From Gammaproteobacteria bacterium (GTDB lineage: Bacteria; Pseudomonadota; Gammaproteobacteria; Burkholderiales; Rhodocyclaceae), in contig JARFTZ010000056.1 in assembly GCA_029289235.1 (NCBI GenBank), positions 37,721-101,720 on the forward strand: a DNA stretch of 64,000 nucleotides, given 5' to 3'. The position numbers and the translations under genes are program-made. Every line of letters begins with the position of its first letter. Position 1 is the first letter of the stretch. This document shows positions 63,003 to 64,000 of this stretch, piece by piece. Below the pieces are notes generated by a model, which worked only from the letters and a program-made list of their open reading frames with translations, made no database searches and was not told where the DNA came from.

Positions 63003-64000
63003 ATGCAGAACATACTGATCACCGGAGGTGCCGGCTACATAGGATCTCATACGTGCGTCGAACTGCTGGCGGCCGGCTACAACCTGGTCGTCATCGACAA
63101 TTTCTCCAACAGCAAGCCGGACGTCCTGCGCCGGGTGGAGCAGATCAGCGGCCGGACGCTCACCTTCGAGGAAGTCGACATCCGCGACCGCGGTGCCTTG
63201 CGCGACGTCTTCCGGCACCACGCCATCGACGCGGTCATCCATTTCGCCGGGCTCAAGGCCGTCGGCGAATCCGTTTCGCAACCGCTGCGCTACTACGACA
63301 ACAACATCTCCGGCAGCGTCGCGCTGTTCGAGGTGATGGCCGAATCCGGCGTCAAGACGCTGGTCTTCTCCTCCTCGGCGACAGTCTACGGCGACCCGCA
63401 CAGCGTCCCGATCCGCGAGGATTTCCCGCTATCCGCAACCAATCCGTACGGCCGCTCGAAGCTGATGCTGGAGGAGATCCTGCGCGACCTGTCGCGCTCC
63501 GATGAAACCTGGCACATCGCCCTGCTGCGCTACTTCAACCCGGTCGGCGCGCATGAATCCGGGATCATCGGCGAAGACCCGAACGGCATCCCGAACAACC
63601 TGATGCCCTTCATCACCCAGGTCGCAGTCGGCAAGCTGCCGGAGCTTTCCGTCTTCGGCAACGACTACCCGACGCCCGACGGCACCGGCGTGCGCGACTA
63701 CATCCATGTCGTCGACCTGGCGCGCGGCCACCTCGCGGCACTCAAGGCGATCGAAGGAAAATCCGGTGTAACGACGGTCAATCTCGGCACCGGCCAGGGC
63801 TACAGCGTTCTCGATGTCGTCAGCGCCTTCGAGAAGGCCAGCGGCCGCCCGGTCCCCTACCGGATCGTCGATCGCCGACCGGGCGACGTCGCCCAGTGTT
63901 TCGCCGACCCGGCCCTGGCCCACGAACTGCTCGGCTGGAAAGCGGAGAAGGATCTCGATGCCATGTGCCGCGATTCCTGGCGCTGGCAGGAGTGGGCCGC
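63003..64000 (+). CDS. galE: UDP-glucose 4-epimerase (3' end outside window)
   Basis: Short-chain dehydrogenase/reductase, 332 codons visible of about 340. The NAD motif is [20 protein letters not shown], the catalytic Ser is in [12 protein letters not shown], and the Tyr-x3-Lys is in [12 protein letters not shown]. Substrate-binding stretches are [30 protein letters not shown] and [17 protein letters not shown]. It interconverts UDP-glucose and UDP-galactose for envelope polysaccharides. It starts 6 bp after copy 3 of the EAL-HDOD genes. The ORF track misses it because no stop occurs before base 64000. Confidence 0.96.
   Translation, partial: MQNILITGGAGYIGSHTCVELLAAGYNLVVIDNFSNSKPDVLRRVEQISGRTLTFEEVDIRDRGALRDVFRHHAIDAVIHFAGLKAVGESVSQPLRYYDNNISGSVALFEVMAESGVKTLVFSSSATVYGDPHSVPIREDFPLSATNPYGRSKLMLEEILRDLSRSDETWHIALLRYFNPVGAHESGIIGEDPNGIPNNLMPFITQVAVGKLPELSVFGNDYPTPDGTGVRDYIHVVDLARGHLAALKAIEGKSGVTTVNLGTGQGYSVLDVVSAFEKASGRPVPYRIVDRRPGDVAQCFADPALAHELLGWKAEKDLDAMCRDSWRWQEWA

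Noticed and set aside
63053-63505. 150-aa plus-strand ORF inside galE
   Set aside because: Out of frame; the galE frame from 63003 is open to the end of the window with all family motifs.

Overview
The window is a high-GC bacterial chromosome segment that looks like an ordinary, gene-dense betaproteobacterial chromosome, most likely Rhodocyclales (Dechloromonas/Azonexus/Accumulibacter-like). This assignment is an inference from gene content: PurB with a small downstream protein, queA-tgt-yajC-secDF, cytochrome c', EAL-HDOD proteins, a stand-alone CheA-like/CheY/CheX set and a polyphosphate glucokinase. I see no prophage, transposase, plasmid origin or CRISPR array. Both window ends cut genes (parC on the left, galE on the right).

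Layout. 1-2.2 kb: parC end and rsuA. 2.2-6.5 kb: a signalling block (CheX, CheY and a membrane CheA-like kinase, divergent from an FHA-EAL protein). 6.5-12.3 kb: pepD, cytochrome b561, a candidate minus-strand small RNA, a DUF3014 protein and a polar amino acid ABC transporter. 12.3-19.7 kb: a long minus-strand array (DoxX-like half protein, TVP38-flavoprotein disulfide reductase fusion, DUF3047, two rSAM-associated glycosyltransferases, a flavoprotein, ECF sigma factor, zinc-finger anti-sigma and an EamA transporter). 20.1 kb: a DUF2062 protein. 20.8-25.3 kb: a tightly coupled minus-strand operon of ArsS-like radical SAM protein, phosphonate-type ABC transporter and an altered metallophosphoesterase. 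25.5-27.2 kb: marC, a hypothetical gene and bacteriohemerythrin. 27.4-35.3 kb: a type I restriction-modification locus with a DUF1016 nuclease gene between hsdM and hsdS. 35.4 kb: tRNA-Leu(CAA). 35.6-41.0 kb: queA-tgt-yajC-secD-secF. 41.1-45 kb: cytochrome b, cytochrome c', a small protein with purB, and a GST. 45-49.3 kb: sugar kinase, AGE epimerase, mnmA, a secreted protein and a Nudix hydrolase. 49.4-51.1 kb: zf-CHCC protein, waaF and an NTF2-like protein. 51.3-58.9 kb: xylose/glucose module (xylA, polyphosphate glucokinase, xylHGF, ROK repressor). 59.1-63.0 kb: three tandem EAL-HDOD genes. 63.0 kb: galE.

The most interesting observation is that the two arsenosugar-type ('rSAM/selenodomain-associated') operons carry the same bipartite promoter. 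It reads TGTAAGAAWTCGCC, 8 variable bases, then CGWCTAA, in identical spacing upstream of both arsS and the DoxX-like gene. This resembles an ECF sigma promoter, and the second operon encodes an ECF sigma factor and a small ZAS-type anti-sigma. I therefore propose a self-contained, autoregulated ECF regulon. It would couple an ArsS-like enzyme, a PhnCDE-like importer, two sugar transferases and thiol/flavin redox enzymes.

Other points worth checking are the candidate C-rich small RNA with overlapping sigma54- and sigma70-like promoters, the M-nuclease-S-R restriction locus, the xyl operon that lacks xylulokinase but carries a polyphosphate glucokinase, and the EAL-HDOD triplication. All calls are from reading sequence only; no database search was run.
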